Source: Ignavibacteriota bacterium (lineage in GTDB: Bacteria > Bacteroidota > Ignavibacteria > Ignavibacteriales > Melioribacteraceae). From it: a DNA stretch of 64,000 nucleotides. The position numbers and the translations under genes are program-made. The notes under the pieces are model-generated. The model ran no database searches. It had not been told where the DNA came from and saw only the letters and a list, made by a program, of their open reading frames with translations. The DNA is taken from the NCBI GenBank assembly GCA_016708125.1, contig JADJGF010000001.1, positions 4,300,001 to 4,364,000 on the forward strand, given 5' to 3'. Positions 44,199 to 53,918 of the stretch are shown piece by piece (the stretch's first letter is position 1; each line of letters begins with the position of its first letter).

Positions 44199-45157
44199 AA
44201 ATATTATTAAAATATTTTTCGTTGTTTATTTTTATAATTCTTAATATAAGCTGCGAAGATGATCTTAATCCTTTTGTAAAGGGAGAAGACGTTTTTATTT
44301 TAAATTGTGTTTTGAAAAATGATAGAGCTTTTCAATCAGCATATTTATCCAAAAATTATTTTGTAGAAAATTTTAATCCAAATTCTGACACAAATAATCA
44401 TTCAATTGATAATGCTTATGTCAGAATTTTCTTTGATGATTCAGTAAAGATTTTTTCAGATACAGTTATGCAATCCAGTAATTCGGAAAATTCTTTAACA
44501 TCATATTTCAATAATAATTTTATTACAAAACCTGATACGGAATACGAATTAGAAGCAATTTTGAATGATGGAAGAAAATTAAGAGCATTTACAAAAACAC
44601 CAAAAAAAGTTTCTTTTAATGGAGACAGCGATAAAATAATTCCCCCTGAAGAAAAAAATAATGTGACAATTTTTTGGGATGATGAACAGCAATTATATAC
44701 TGCTTCTAGATTTTTAATTATTTATTTTAAAAATGAAAATGGGAAATCAATTAGATATCAAAAGGAAGTACCAAGAAAATATGTTTTCGAAAATTCTGAA
44801 TATGTTCCATATTATCCTGAACCATCCAATTCAGATAAAATTAATGTCGAAATGGATGCTTTTAACAGAGCTATGCAAGAAATTTCTTTAGGTGACGAAA
44901 ATAAAGAAAATTATACTGTGTATTCTTTTATATTAGAAATTTTAATTTATGACCAAAATCTTACAGCATATTATGCTTCCAAAGCTGAATTAGATGAAGA
45001 TTTTTCGGTAACTACGAGTGAAAGTGATTATACAAATATTATTGGCGGAAGAGGTATTTTTGGTTCGTTTATTAAGCAAAAATTTGCAATTAAGTTTACT
45101 CAAGATTATATAAAATCATTTGGTTACAAACCTGGTTTAACGGAGAATTTAAATTGA
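44195..45157 (+). CDS. DUF4249-type lipoprotein, partner of the TonB receptor
   Basis: 320 aa, GTG start overlapping the receptor stop by 4 bp. Lipobox Cys at residue 20 (IILNISC), then EDDLNPFVKGEDVFILNCVLKND. The body matches the DUF4249 layout: early beta-strands with DNAYVRIFFDD, PDTEYELEAILNDGRKLRAFTKTPKKVSF in the middle, and NIIGGRGIFGSFIKQKF near the end. These proteins accompany TonB receptors and probably sit on the outer face of the outer membrane. The function is not established. Confidence 0.85.
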   Translation: MKILLKYFSLFIFIILNISCEDDLNPFVKGEDVFILNCVLKNDRAFQSAYLSKNYFVENFNPNSDTNNHSIDNAYVRIFFDDSVKIFSDTVMQSSNSENSLTSYFNNNFITKPDTEYELEAILNDGRKLRAFTKTPKKVSFNGDSDKIIPPEEKNNVTIFWDDEQQLYTASRFLIIYFKNENGKSIRYQKEVPRKYVFENSEYVPYYPEPSNSDKINVEMDAFNRAMQEISLGDENKENYTVYSFILEILIYDQNLTAYYASKAELDEDFSVTTSESDYTNIIGGRGIFGSFIKQKFAIKFTQDYIKSFGYKPGLTENLN

Positions 45158-46608
45158 ATAATTTTTTTAAAATCATAAGTTCTCTTATTGTTTTGTTACT
45201 TAGTATTTCTTGCGATAAAAAAGTTTCAGTAAGTGAACCTTATGATTATGAAATTTCAAATTTAAATTTTTATATTAAAACAATTCCTGCTGGCGCATCA
45301 ATATTTGTTGATGACAGAAATATAAGTCAAACAGCGCCCGATACAATAAAATACCTAACAAAAGGCTCGCATAAGTTCACTCTTAAACTTGATAAATTTT
45401 TAGATTATACTTTTAACGCTTACGTTTCAGATAGTTTAGTGAAAACTTATGAATATAATTTTTACGAAGATTCAACAAATTTTGGCTCACTTAAATTTGA
45501 ATCCTTTCCCCCAAATTGTGATATTTATTTAAATAATATTTTACAAGATTATAAAACTCCATATTTATTAAAATATCAAGTTCCTGATAAATACAAAGTT
45601 AAATATACATATGATGGGTATGCTTCGGATAGCACATATGTATTTGTTTATCCTGGCAGAGAAACCCTTGTTAATATAGCATTGGCTGATACATCATTAT
45701 GGGTAAATTACAATTCTGAAAATTCTGTTTTATCCGATAATTATATAAAAGATATTTTAGTTGATAATTATAATAAAGTTTGGATTGCCACTTCCCATAA
45801 TGGAATTTTTATTTTAAATGGCAATAGTTGGAAAAATATAACATCGGAAAATTCTGAACTTCCATCAAATGTTATTAATAAAATCAGCAAACAAAATCTA
45901 AACATTTGGATTGCGACTAATAATGGATTAGTAAACATCATCGGTGATATTATGACTGTTTACACTTCAGAAAATTCCGAACTTTTAAGCAATTATATTA
46001 CCGATGTTGAATTTGATTCCAAAGGAAATATTTGGGTTGGGACACAAAATGGTTTATCAAAATTTAATGGTGAAAGTTGGCAAACTTATAGAACAAGTAA
46101 TTCCTCAATCCCAGGTAATTTTATTACATGTGTAGAAGTTGATAAAACAAATAATATTTGGGTTGGAACAAATGCATTTAGTACTGGAAAGATGAATAAT
46201 TCCGGAAATTGGCAAGTCTTTCAATCTGATACGAATAGCAAAGTTGGCGATAGTGTGAAAGATATAATTTCTGATTCAGAAGGTAATTTATGGATTGGAT
46301 TAGCAACAATACTAATGGAAGGAAAACTTGGCGGAATATTTAAGATTAATGATAATATAATGGAAGAAGTAGATTTTTCCTTACCTGAAAAACATACTAA
46401 TAATTTTTATCAAGATATAAACAACACACTTTGGATTGCAACAAAATCCGGATTATTGTTAGTAAATTCTCAAACCGATTTTAATTTATTTACAACAAAT
46501 AACTCGGGTTTACCAACAAATGATATTAGTAGTATCGGCAAAGATTTAAACGGAAATATCTGGATCGGCACAAATGGCGGAGGTGTTGTAAAATATAAAA
46601 AACATTAA
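45154..46608 (+). CDS. Lipoprotein with two PEGA domains and a beta-propeller of Reg_prop repeats
   Basis: 484 aa, TTG start overlapping the DUF4249 stop by 4 bp. Lipobox Cys at residue 20 (LLSISC). Two PEGA-type domains follow (~40-100: FYIKTIPAGASIFVDD; ~112-180: LKFESFPPNCDIYLNN). From ~188 to the end there are about seven ~45-residue repeats of the pattern N-x-I-W-[IV]-G/A-T-x-N-G-L, as in the two-component-regulator propeller. No kinase or output domain follows, so the propeller is probably a ligand-binding or scaffold element outside the cell. The overlapping starts show it works with the receptor and DUF4249 protein. Confidence 0.87.
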   Translation: MNNFFKIISSLIVLLLSISCDKKVSVSEPYDYEISNLNFYIKTIPAGASIFVDDRNISQTAPDTIKYLTKGSHKFTLKLDKFLDYTFNAYVSDSLVKTYEYNFYEDSTNFGSLKFESFPPNCDIYLNNILQDYKTPYLLKYQVPDKYKVKYTYDGYASDSTYVFVYPGRETLVNIALADTSLWVNYNSENSVLSDNYIKDILVDNYNKVWIATSHNGIFILNGNSWKNITSENSELPSNVINKISKQNLNIWIATNNGLVNIIGDIMTVYTSENSELLSNYITDVEFDSKGNIWVGTQNGLSKFNGESWQTYRTSNSSIPGNFITCVEVDKTNNIWVGTNAFSTGKMNNSGNWQVFQSDTNSKVGDSVKDIISDSEGNLWIGLATILMEGKLGGIFKINDNIMEEVDFSLPEKHTNNFYQDINNTLWIATKSGLLLVNSQTDFNLFTTNNSGLPTNDISSIGKDLNGNIWIGTNGGGVVKYKKH

Positions 46609-46614
46609 TGAATT

Positions 46615-47931
46615 CTATATAATTTCTACAACAACCTTTGAACCTTCTTCGCTAATTACGGTAATTTTAGTATCCTTTGAAATGTAATTGCCGCTTGTAA
46701 CTACATCCACCCTTTTATTTTCAATTAATGCAATTCCGCTGGGTCTTAAGTCAGTTAATGCAATTCCATTTTTACCAACTAAATCTTTTACTCTAATATC
46801 AGCAGCATATCCTGATTTTTCATCAATGTTTTTATTCAAAATTAAATTTCCCCACATTTCCGATTTTGGTAAAAATTTTAAAATTGAAAATATTACAAAT
46901 ATTGTTAGAAGCAGTGTTGCCGCAAATTGAATAATTGCTAATGAAATTATACCCCAATCTAATAAAGGGAAATCCGATATTAATCCCAAAAATAAACTAC
47001 CAAACATTAATATTATTCCAATTATTCCCGTAATTCCAAAACCTGGAATTACAAAAATTTCAATAAGAAGTAAAACTAATCCTACAATAAAAATTATAAT
47101 TTCAATTATTGATGCAAGTTCAAGAATATATCCTGAACCGAAAAATAATGCCAATGCAATAAGCGCGGCAGTTCCCGGCAAACCCCAGCCCGGAGTTTTA
47201 ATTTCAGTAAACAAACCAACCATCGCAATCATTAAGAGTATTGAAGTCATAATTGGATTATTCAAAAATCTTATAAAATCTTCTGCCCAGTTACTTTTTA
47301 AATTTATTACTTCAGCATTTTCAAGATTCATTGATTCTAAAACTTCATCCATATCATCTAAAACAGAATCTGCAATTCCATATTTTAATGCTTCTTCGGA
47401 AGTAAGCGTTATTAATTTTGTACTATCATCATTTAATTCTTGAACTACAACTCTTTCATCAACCATTCCCTCTGCTATATCTGTTCTTCTGCCGGTTTTC
47501 TCTGCTGTTGAACGCATTTCCGCACGCATATAACTTTGTGCTTTTTCCGATTGTTTTGTTCCACCTTCGTCAACTACTGTTGTTGCGCCGATTGAAGCTC
47601 CCGGAACCATTATTATTTTTTCACATGATAATGAAATTAACGCACCAGCAGAAATTGCGCGTTTATCAATAAATGCAATTGTTTTAACTTTACTGTTTAT
47701 AATTGCGTCTTTAATTTGCGTTGCTGCGTCAACTCTTCCGCCAAAAGTATTTATTTTAAATACAATTGCCGAAGCTGAATTTTTCTCCGCTTCATCAACT
47801 ACCCGTTTAACAAACGGCGCCAAACCTAAATCAATAGTTCCATCAATTTCAGCTACATACACTTTTTTTTGAGCTTGATTTTCAATTGCTAAAACTGCTA
47901 AAACAAAAAGAATAAATAATATTCTCTTCAA
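46615..47931 (-). CDS. NfeD-family membrane-bound serine protease
   Basis: 438 aa. Signal peptide ~1-20. A ClpP-like protease domain (~22-205) has FGGRVDAATQIKDAI, nucleophile Ser in DKRAISAGALISLSCEKIIMVPGASIGATT (~88-118) and a Lys in the following segment. About five membrane helices (~228-355) and a C-terminal OB-like NfeD domain (~370-438: VGKNGIALTDLRPSGIALIENKRVDVV) complete the long NfeD form. In other organisms these cleave stomatin-like proteins; no stomatin gene is adjacent here. It converges with the propeller gene with only 6 bp between the stops and no terminator between them. Confidence 0.9.
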   Translation of the reverse strand: MKRILFILFVLAVLAIENQAQKKVYVAEIDGTIDLGLAPFVKRVVDEAEKNSASAIVFKINTFGGRVDAATQIKDAIINSKVKTIAFIDKRAISAGALISLSCEKIIMVPGASIGATTVVDEGGTKQSEKAQSYMRAEMRSTAEKTGRRTDIAEGMVDERVVVQELNDDSTKLITLTSEEALKYGIADSVLDDMDEVLESMNLENAEVINLKSNWAEDFIRFLNNPIMTSILLMIAMVGLFTEIKTPGWGLPGTAALIALALFFGSGYILELASIIEIIIFIVGLVLLLIEIFVIPGFGITGIIGIILMFGSLFLGLISDFPLLDWGIISLAIIQFAATLLLTIFVIFSILKFLPKSEMWGNLILNKNIDEKSGYAADIRVKDLVGKNGIALTDLRPSGIALIENKRVDVVTSGNYISKDTKITVISEEGSKVVVEII

Positions 47932-48031
47932 TTTATTATCTCCGGAAAAAATTTAATGAAATATATAAAAAAGTTTGGAATGAATTTCAATGAGTGAATA
48001 ATGATATGAAACTAAACAAATGTTTGAAAAG

Positions 48032-48060
48032 AACCCCAACTCTTCAAAAAAGTTGGGATT
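48032..48060 (-). terminator. Rho-independent terminator after yajC
   Basis: Stem CCCAACT (48035-48041) / AGTTGGG (48051-48057) with outer A-T pairs and a 9-nt loop, followed on the minus strand by TTCTTTTC. It lies 12 bp after the yajC stop. Confidence 0.8.
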
Positions 48061-48072
48061 CCAAAATTAATT

Positions 48073-48387
48073 TTAGCTTTCTTTGGAAGCAACTACTTGT
48101 CCTATTGCACTTCTTTCCATTTTAATTTTGATGTTATTTCCTACATCAACTAAAACTGTTGTATCTTCCAAACCGGCTACAGTTCCGTGAATTCCACTTC
48201 CGGTAATTATTTTATCACCTTTTTTCAAACTGTTTAATAACGCATCACGTTCTTTAGCTTTTTTCTGTTGAGGTCTTATAATCATAAAATAGAAAATTGC
48301 AAAGATTGCACCAAACATTATTAAAGTACTAATCATACTTCCGCCGCCGTCTGCACCTTGCGGAGCCATTGCTAAAAGTAAATTCAT
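48073..48387 (-). CDS. yajC: Preprotein translocase subunit YajC
   Basis: 104 aa. One N-terminal helix (MISTLIMFGAIFAIFYFMIIRPQQKKAKE) followed by the YajC core (ALLNSLKKGDKIITGSGIHGTVAGLEDTTVLVDVGNNIKIKMERSAI). It associates with SecDF in protein export. Its start abuts the tgt stop, with a strong GGAGG ribosome binding site inside the end of tgt. The tgt-yajC pair is conserved widely; secD does not follow here. Confidence 0.96.
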   Translation of the reverse strand: MNLLLAMAPQGADGGGSMISTLIMFGAIFAIFYFMIIRPQQKKAKERDALLNSLKKGDKIITGSGIHGTVAGLEDTTVLVDVGNNIKIKMERSAIGQVVASKES

Positions 48388-49536
<1,149 letters not shown>

Positions 49537-49658
49537 TTATCACTTAAATTAAAGCTTCAAAAATACAGTTACTTACTGCTATTATCAAATTTTAGTTAAG
49601 ATTATTAGGAAAGTTGTTTTTAATAAATTTTGTTGAAAACTAATTTTAAGCGAATTTT

Positions 49659-49700
49659 AAAATCTCAAATCTTATATCTATTTTTCTCATATCTAAAAAA
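49659..49700. repeat. Repeat related to the nuoC-nuoD insertion flanks
   Basis: Contains CTCAAATCT (49664-49672) and CTCATATCTA (49686-49695), the same units found in the right flank of the four-helix-bundle insertion at 52763-52794 (CTCATATCTA and CTCAAATCT, in the opposite order). It abuts tRNA-Glu at its 3' end. No protein-coding gene is associated with this copy. Confidence 0.55.
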
Positions 49701-49701
49701 G

Positions 49702-49776
49702 TAGCGCGTACGGGATTCGAACCCGTGATCTCCGCCTTGAGAGGGCGGCGTCCTAAGCCAACTAGACGAACGCGCC
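49702..49776 (-). tRNA. tRNA-Glu (anticodon CTC)
   Basis: A 75-nt cloverleaf on the minus strand: acceptor GGCGCGT/ACGCGCT (first pair G-U), anticodon stem CCGCC/GGCGG with loop CTCTCAA (anticodon CTC, reads GAG), T arm ACGGG-TTCGAAT-CCCGT, discriminator A. CCA is not encoded. Confidence 0.93.
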
Positions 49777-49903
49777 AAAATTTTACAGCTGAAAATAAAT
49801 ATAATTTCAACATTTAACAAAATACGAAAATATTTTTACGCATATTTATTTTTTGCTTAAAAATTTACATCCCATTTTACAAACTTATCGGTTATATTAA
49901 ATT

Positions 49904-50869
49904 ATGAATTCACTGCCTTTAAGTTGGACAATAAATAAATCAAACGAATTTTCTTCCAAGTCTATAAATAAAAATAATATTTGTTGGATTTATACTTCAA
50001 ATATGAATGATGAAAATATTTTTAAAAAAGTAATTTCAGAATATTCATTTAACAAAGAATCAAATTTGTTAATTAGAGGTTGTAATTTTGAAATTAGAAA
50101 TGAGCTTTCAAGACTAAACTTTTATTCGTTAAAAGTTGGAATGGAGGCAATTTTAGATACTTCTAAAAACTGCTTCAGAAAAAAATCATTAATTCATTTA
50201 GTTAAACGTGGATTAAGAAAAGGACAAATTTGCAAGTTAGATTATTCAATTGTGAATAGAAATAAGTTAAGGGATTTCTATAAAATTTCAACTCATGCTA
50301 AAGAGCCGAAATTAAAAAATTTATTTATCACCGATTTTTTGCCACATTGCAAATTATATGTCCTAAGTAACAAAAATGAATGGTTGGGGGCAATTTTAAT
50401 TTCTCAAAATAGCAGAAATAAAATTCACACAGAATCTATAATTAGAACAAAATATTCACCAATTGGAACACTTGAAGCAATTATTCATCAAATTTATGAA
50501 GATGCTAAAGCAGAAAATATTAAATTCGTTAGTTTAGGAGAAGTTCCGTTTTCTGCCTCATTAAATATTTTTAAAGACGGTTTTTATTCAGCACTTATTA
50601 ATTTTATTGGACAAATGTTAAATATTGCATATAAAAATAAAGGTTTATTTCAGTTTAAAAATAAGTTTAATCCCATGTGGGAACCAATATTTATTTGCAG
50701 TTCAAACAAAATATCAATAAAAGAATTATATTTTTTAATGATGCAAACTAATTTTTATAATTTGATTAAATATAAACTATTAAAATTATTGCAATTGAAA
50801 TACTGTAATAAAAAAAGATTCTTTTCCCGAATTTTTATTTTTCCCAAACTTGACTTTAATAAGACCTAG
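49904..50869 (+). CDS. DUF2156 (LPG-synthase C-terminal, GNAT-like) protein
   Basis: 321 aa, no membrane helices. KVGMEAILDTSKNCFRKKSLIHLVKRGLRKG (~77-107) and KFVSLGEVPFSASLN...LFQFKNKFNPMWEPIFI (~205-265) are the conserved ends of the DUF2156 domain. That domain is the catalytic part of aminoacyl-phosphatidylglycerol synthases (MprF), but here it stands without the membrane flippase half. It may transfer an amino acid from tRNA to a lipid or another acceptor; the substrate is unknown. It lies between tRNA-Glu and nuoA, 32 bp before the latter, and may share its transcript. Confidence 0.72.
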   Translation: MNSLPLSWTINKSNEFSSKSINKNNICWIYTSNMNDENIFKKVISEYSFNKESNLLIRGCNFEIRNELSRLNFYSLKVGMEAILDTSKNCFRKKSLIHLVKRGLRKGQICKLDYSIVNRNKLRDFYKISTHAKEPKLKNLFITDFLPHCKLYVLSNKNEWLGAILISQNSRNKIHTESIIRTKYSPIGTLEAIIHQIYEDAKAENIKFVSLGEVPFSASLNIFKDGFYSALINFIGQMLNIAYKNKGLFQFKNKFNPMWEPIFICSSNKISIKELYFLMMQTNFYNLIKYKLLKLLQLKYCNKKRFFSRIFIFPKLDFNKT

Positions 50870-50901
50870 TTGTAATTTTTACTTCAAAATTTCTAAGTGT
50901 T

Positions 50902-51333
50902 ATGCTAACTGAATTTGGTAAAGTTTTTGTCTTTTTAATATTAGCTGGTGCATTTGTTGGTATTGCAATTTTTGCCGCAATGTTAATCCGTCCCAAAAGA
51001 CCTTCATTTGAAAAAAGTCAAATTTATGAATGTGGTGAAAATCCGGAAGGTTCTCCTTGGGTTAAATTTAATATTCGTTTTTATGTTGTTGCTCTAATTT
51101 TTTTAATTTTTGATGTTGAAATTGTTCTGCTCTTCCCGTGGGCATTAACTTATAAAGAATTTGGATTTATTGGATTTTTAGTTGGCGCAATATTTTTACT
51201 GATTTTATTTTTGGGAATGGCTTATGAATGGCGAAAAGGTGATTTGGAATGGGCACGACCAAAAATTGAAAAACTTGAACTAAGTAAATTATTAGAAAAG
51301 AAAGTACAAAATCATTCTACTATAGAAAGTTAA
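50902..51333 (+). CDS. nuoA: NADH-quinone oxidoreductase subunit A
   Basis: 143 aa with three membrane helices. [50 protein letters not shown] is the conserved NuoA core (~33-82). The C-terminal tail past ~115 is longer than in many species. It is the first of eleven nuo genes and part of the quinone-side membrane arm. It is 2 bp before nuoB. No terminator separates it from the DUF2156 gene. Confidence 0.96.
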   Translation: MLTEFGKVFVFLILAGAFVGIAIFAAMLIRPKRPSFEKSQIYECGENPEGSPWVKFNIRFYVVALIFLIFDVEIVLLFPWALTYKEFGFIGFLVGAIFLLILFLGMAYEWRKGDLEWARPKIEKLELSKLLEKKVQNHSTIES

Positions 51334-51335
51334 TT

Positions 51336-51824
51336 ATGAGTTTTTTAGACCAAGAATTTACTGATAATAATATTGTAATTACAAAATCTGAAGATTTGTT
51401 AAATTGGGCAAGACTTTCATCCCTTTGGCAATTGAGTTTTGGCTTAGCTTGCTGCGCAATTGAAATGATGGCAACTTCAGCTTCCCACTACGATTTTGAT
51501 AGATTTGGAGTAATTCCTCGACCTTCGCCAAGACAAGCCGATGTTATTTTAATTTCCGGAACAGTAACTTTAAAAATGGCAACAAGAATTAAAAGATTAT
51601 ATGAGCAAATGCCCGATCCAAAATATATAATTTCTATGGGAAGCTGTGCAAATTGCGGCGGACCATATTGGGAACACGGTTATCACGTTTTAAAAGGAAT
51701 TGATAGAGTAATTCCAGTTGATGTTTATGTTCCGGGATGTCCTCCAAGACCGGAAGCACTTTTAGAAGGATTGCTAAAACTTCAAGAAAAAATTAGAAAC
51801 GAAAGATTGAGAAAGACCGCATGA
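51336..51824 (+). CDS. nuoB: NADH-quinone oxidoreductase subunit B
   Basis: 162 aa. The N2 [4Fe-4S] cluster ligands are all present: the tandem Cys in [12 protein letters not shown], Cys in [13 protein letters not shown] and Cys in [37 protein letters not shown] is typical. It passes electrons to quinone with NuoD. Its stop overlaps nuoC by 4 bp. Confidence 0.97.
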   Translation: MSFLDQEFTDNNIVITKSEDLLNWARLSSLWQLSFGLACCAIEMMATSASHYDFDRFGVIPRPSPRQADVILISGTVTLKMATRIKRLYEQMPDPKYIISMGSCANCGGPYWEHGYHVLKGIDRVIPVDVYVPGCPPRPEALLEGLLKLQEKIRNERLRKTA

Positions 51825-52351
51825 GTGTTGAAGAAATTCTTGAAATATTAAAAAATAAATTTCCAAATTTTTCTTTCAATTTTGATAATTCTCTTCCCGT
51901 AGACTCTTATATAATAATAGACCCAATTCAATTACCAGAAATTTGTACATTTTTACGAGATGACGAAAAACTTCAATTTGATAATTTGATGAATCTTTCC
52001 GGTGTTGATGATAATAATGCTAAAAAAGAAAAAGATGAAAATGGAAATGAAAAGTTAGTCGGAAGAACTCTAAGCGTTTATTATCATTTAGAATCAATGA
52101 AATTAAATCATAAATTGAATTTAAAAGTTTCTGCACCAATTGAAAAACCGGAAGTTGAATCGGTTGAATCAATTTGGAAATGTGCAGATTGGCACGAAAG
52201 AGAAGCTTTTGATATGTTTGGAATTAAATTTCTTAATCACCCTAATTTAATTAGAATATTAATGCCTTACGATTGGGAAGAAGGAAGTTATCCTTTAAGA
52301 AAAGATTTTGAAACTCCAGAATATTATAACGGAATGAAAATTCCTTATTAG
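51821..52351 (+). CDS. nuoC: NADH-quinone oxidoreductase subunit C
   Basis: 176 aa, separate from nuo[50 protein letters not shown] (~118-166) is the conserved 30-kDa-subunit signature. The stop codon TAG (52349-52351) is the first part of the left inverted repeat of the insertion that follows. In related operons nuoD would come next within a few bases; here it is 451 bp away. Confidence 0.96.
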   Translation: MSVEEILEILKNKFPNFSFNFDNSLPVDSYIIIDPIQLPEICTFLRDDEKLQFDNLMNLSGVDDNNAKKEKDENGNEKLVGRTLSVYYHLESMKLNHKLNLKVSAPIEKPEVESVESIWKCADWHEREAFDMFGIKFLNHPNLIRILMPYDWEEGSYPLRKDFETPEYYNGMKIPY

Positions 52352-52381
52352 ATATGAGTATCAAGATAATAGATATGAGAA
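52350..52381. repeat. Left inverted repeat of the four-helix-bundle insertion
   Basis: 32 bp made of two AGATATGAG units. The inner 11 bp (AGATATGAGAA, 52371-52381) are perfectly complementary to 52763-52773, and the outer 21 bp match 52774-52794 at 13 positions. The repeat starts in the nuoC stop codon. Confidence 0.7.
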
Positions 52382-52405
52382 GAATCAGATTAGAAAAAAG
52401 GGTTG

Positions 52406-52762
52406 ATGCATAATTTCAAAGAATTAATAGTTTGGCAAAAAGCTAGATTTTTAGTTAAAGATATTTACAATTTGGTTTCAAATTTTCCGATTGATGAAAA
52501 ATTTGGTTTAACATCTCAAATTAAAAGAGCTGTAATTTCAATTTCATCAAATATTGCTGAAGGTGCTGGTAGGGATTCTGATAAAGATTTTATTAGATTT
52601 TTAGATATGGCTAATGGATCAGCATTTGAATTAGAAACTCAACTTTATTTAGCTTTTGATTTGAATTTTATAAATAAAACTGATTTAGAAAACATTTTAG
52701 GACAAGTTATTGAGATAGAAAAATTGATTTATGGATTTAGGAATAAATTAAAGCAATGTTAA
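52406..52762 (+). CDS. Four-helix-bundle protein (23S rRNA intervening-sequence protein family)
   Basis: 118 aa from the ATG at 52406; a TTG one codon upstream is in frame. HNFKELIVWQKARFLVKDIYNLVSNFP, FGLTSQIKRAVISISSNIAEGAGR and FIRFLDMANGSAFELETQLYLA are the full signature of the S23/IVP four-helix-bundle family (TIGR02436). Members are known from intervening sequences in 23S rRNA genes and are also found dispersed in FCB genomes; their function is unsettled. Here the gene is bounded by 32-bp imperfect inverted repeats and sits exactly between nuoC and nuoD, unrelated to complex I. It therefore looks like a mobile or once-mobile insertion. The ORF is intact. Confidence 0.92.
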   Translation: MHNFKELIVWQKARFLVKDIYNLVSNFPIDEKFGLTSQIKRAVISISSNIAEGAGRDSDKDFIRFLDMANGSAFELETQLYLAFDLNFINKTDLENILGQVIEIEKLIYGFRNKLKQC

Positions 52763-52794
52763 TTCTCATATCTAAAATCTAATATCTCAAATCT
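52763..52794. repeat. Right inverted repeat of the four-helix-bundle insertion
   Basis: 32 bp complementary to 52350-52381 (24 of 32 positions, the inner 11 perfect: TTCTCATATCT). It ends 8 bp before the nuoD ATG. Confidence 0.7.
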
Positions 52795-52802
52795 TCAAAA
52801 AC

Positions 52803-53918
52803 ATGGCGCTACGAACCGAAGAAATGGTATTAAATATGGGACCTCAACATCCATCTACACATGGAGTTTTGAGGTTAGAAGTTGAACTAGAAGGTGAACT
52901 TGTTAAAAATGTAAAACCTCACATTGGATATTTACATAGATGTTTTGAAAAACACTGCGAAGCAATGACTTATCCCCAAATAGTTCCTTATACAGACAGA
53001 ATGGATTATCTTGCATCAATGTATAATAATTTTGGTTACGCTGTTGCAGTTGAAAGATTATTAGGAATAACTGTTCCGGAAAGAGTAGAATATATTAGAA
53101 TAATTGTATCGGAACTTCAAAGAATTGCTTCTCATATGGTGGCTTTGGGAACTTACGGAGTTGACATAGGTGCTTTTACTCCCTTCTTATTTTTATTTGC
53201 CGAACGAGAAAAAGTTCTTACTATTTTTGAAGAAACTTGCGGCGCAAGACTTTTATACAATTATATTTGGGTCGGTGGACTTTCGCATGATATTCATCCA
53301 GATTTTGTAAGAAAGACAAAAGATTTTGTCCGTGATTTCAAACCTAGAATTACTGAATTAAACAATTTACTTTCTTACAATAAAATTTTTGTTGAAAGAA
53401 CCGCAAATATTGGAATTCTTCCGGCTGATGTTGCAATTAATTATGGTGTAACCGGTCCAAATTTAAGAGCAAGCGGAGTAAAGTGGGATTTAAGAAGAAA
53501 TGATCCATATTCAATTTATAATAGATTTGATTTTGAAATTCCGGTTGGCGAAGGCTTAAAAGGAACACTCGGAGATTGCTGGGATAGATATTATGTTAGA
53601 GTTTTGGAAATGGAACAAAGTATAAAAATTATTGAGCAAGCTATTGATAATATCCCGGAAGGTAATGTTCAAGAAGCAATTCCAAAAAGAATTAAACCTC
53701 CGAAAGGTACAATTTATTCAAGAGTGGAAAATCCAAAAGGTGAACTTGGTTATTTTATAATTAGTGATGGAAATGTAAATCCATTTAGAGTAAAAGTCCG
53801 CGCTCCATCTTTTGTAAATATGGAAGTTTTCGGCGAATTGTGTAAAGGTCATTTTGTTGCGGATGTAATTGCAATTCTTGGAAGTATTGATGTAGTTTTA
53901 GGAGAAATTGATAGATAA
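52803..53918 (+). CDS. nuoD: NADH-quinone oxidoreductase subunit D
   Basis: 371 aa. MVLNMGPQHPSTHGVLRLEVELEGE at the start, IGYLHRCFEKHCE, DRMDYLASMYNNFGYAVAVERLLG, RELQ-type SELQRIASHMVALGTYGVDIGAFTPFLF and the closing FVADVIAILGSIDVVLGEIDR are the 49-kDa-subunit hallmarks; the HxxxH quinone-site region is intact. It is free-standing rather than fused to nuoC. It overlaps nuoH by one base. Confidence 0.97.
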   Translation: MALRTEEMVLNMGPQHPSTHGVLRLEVELEGELVKNVKPHIGYLHRCFEKHCEAMTYPQIVPYTDRMDYLASMYNNFGYAVAVERLLGITVPERVEYIRIIVSELQRIASHMVALGTYGVDIGAFTPFLFLFAEREKVLTIFEETCGARLLYNYIWVGGLSHDIHPDFVRKTKDFVRDFKPRITELNNLLSYNKIFVERTANIGILPADVAINYGVTGPNLRASGVKWDLRRNDPYSIYNRFDFEIPVGEGLKGTLGDCWDRYYVRVLEMEQSIKIIEQAIDNIPEGNVQEAIPKRIKPPKGTIYSRVENPKGELGYFIISDGNVNPFRVKVRAPSFVNMEVFGELCKGHFVADVIAILGSIDVVLGEIDR

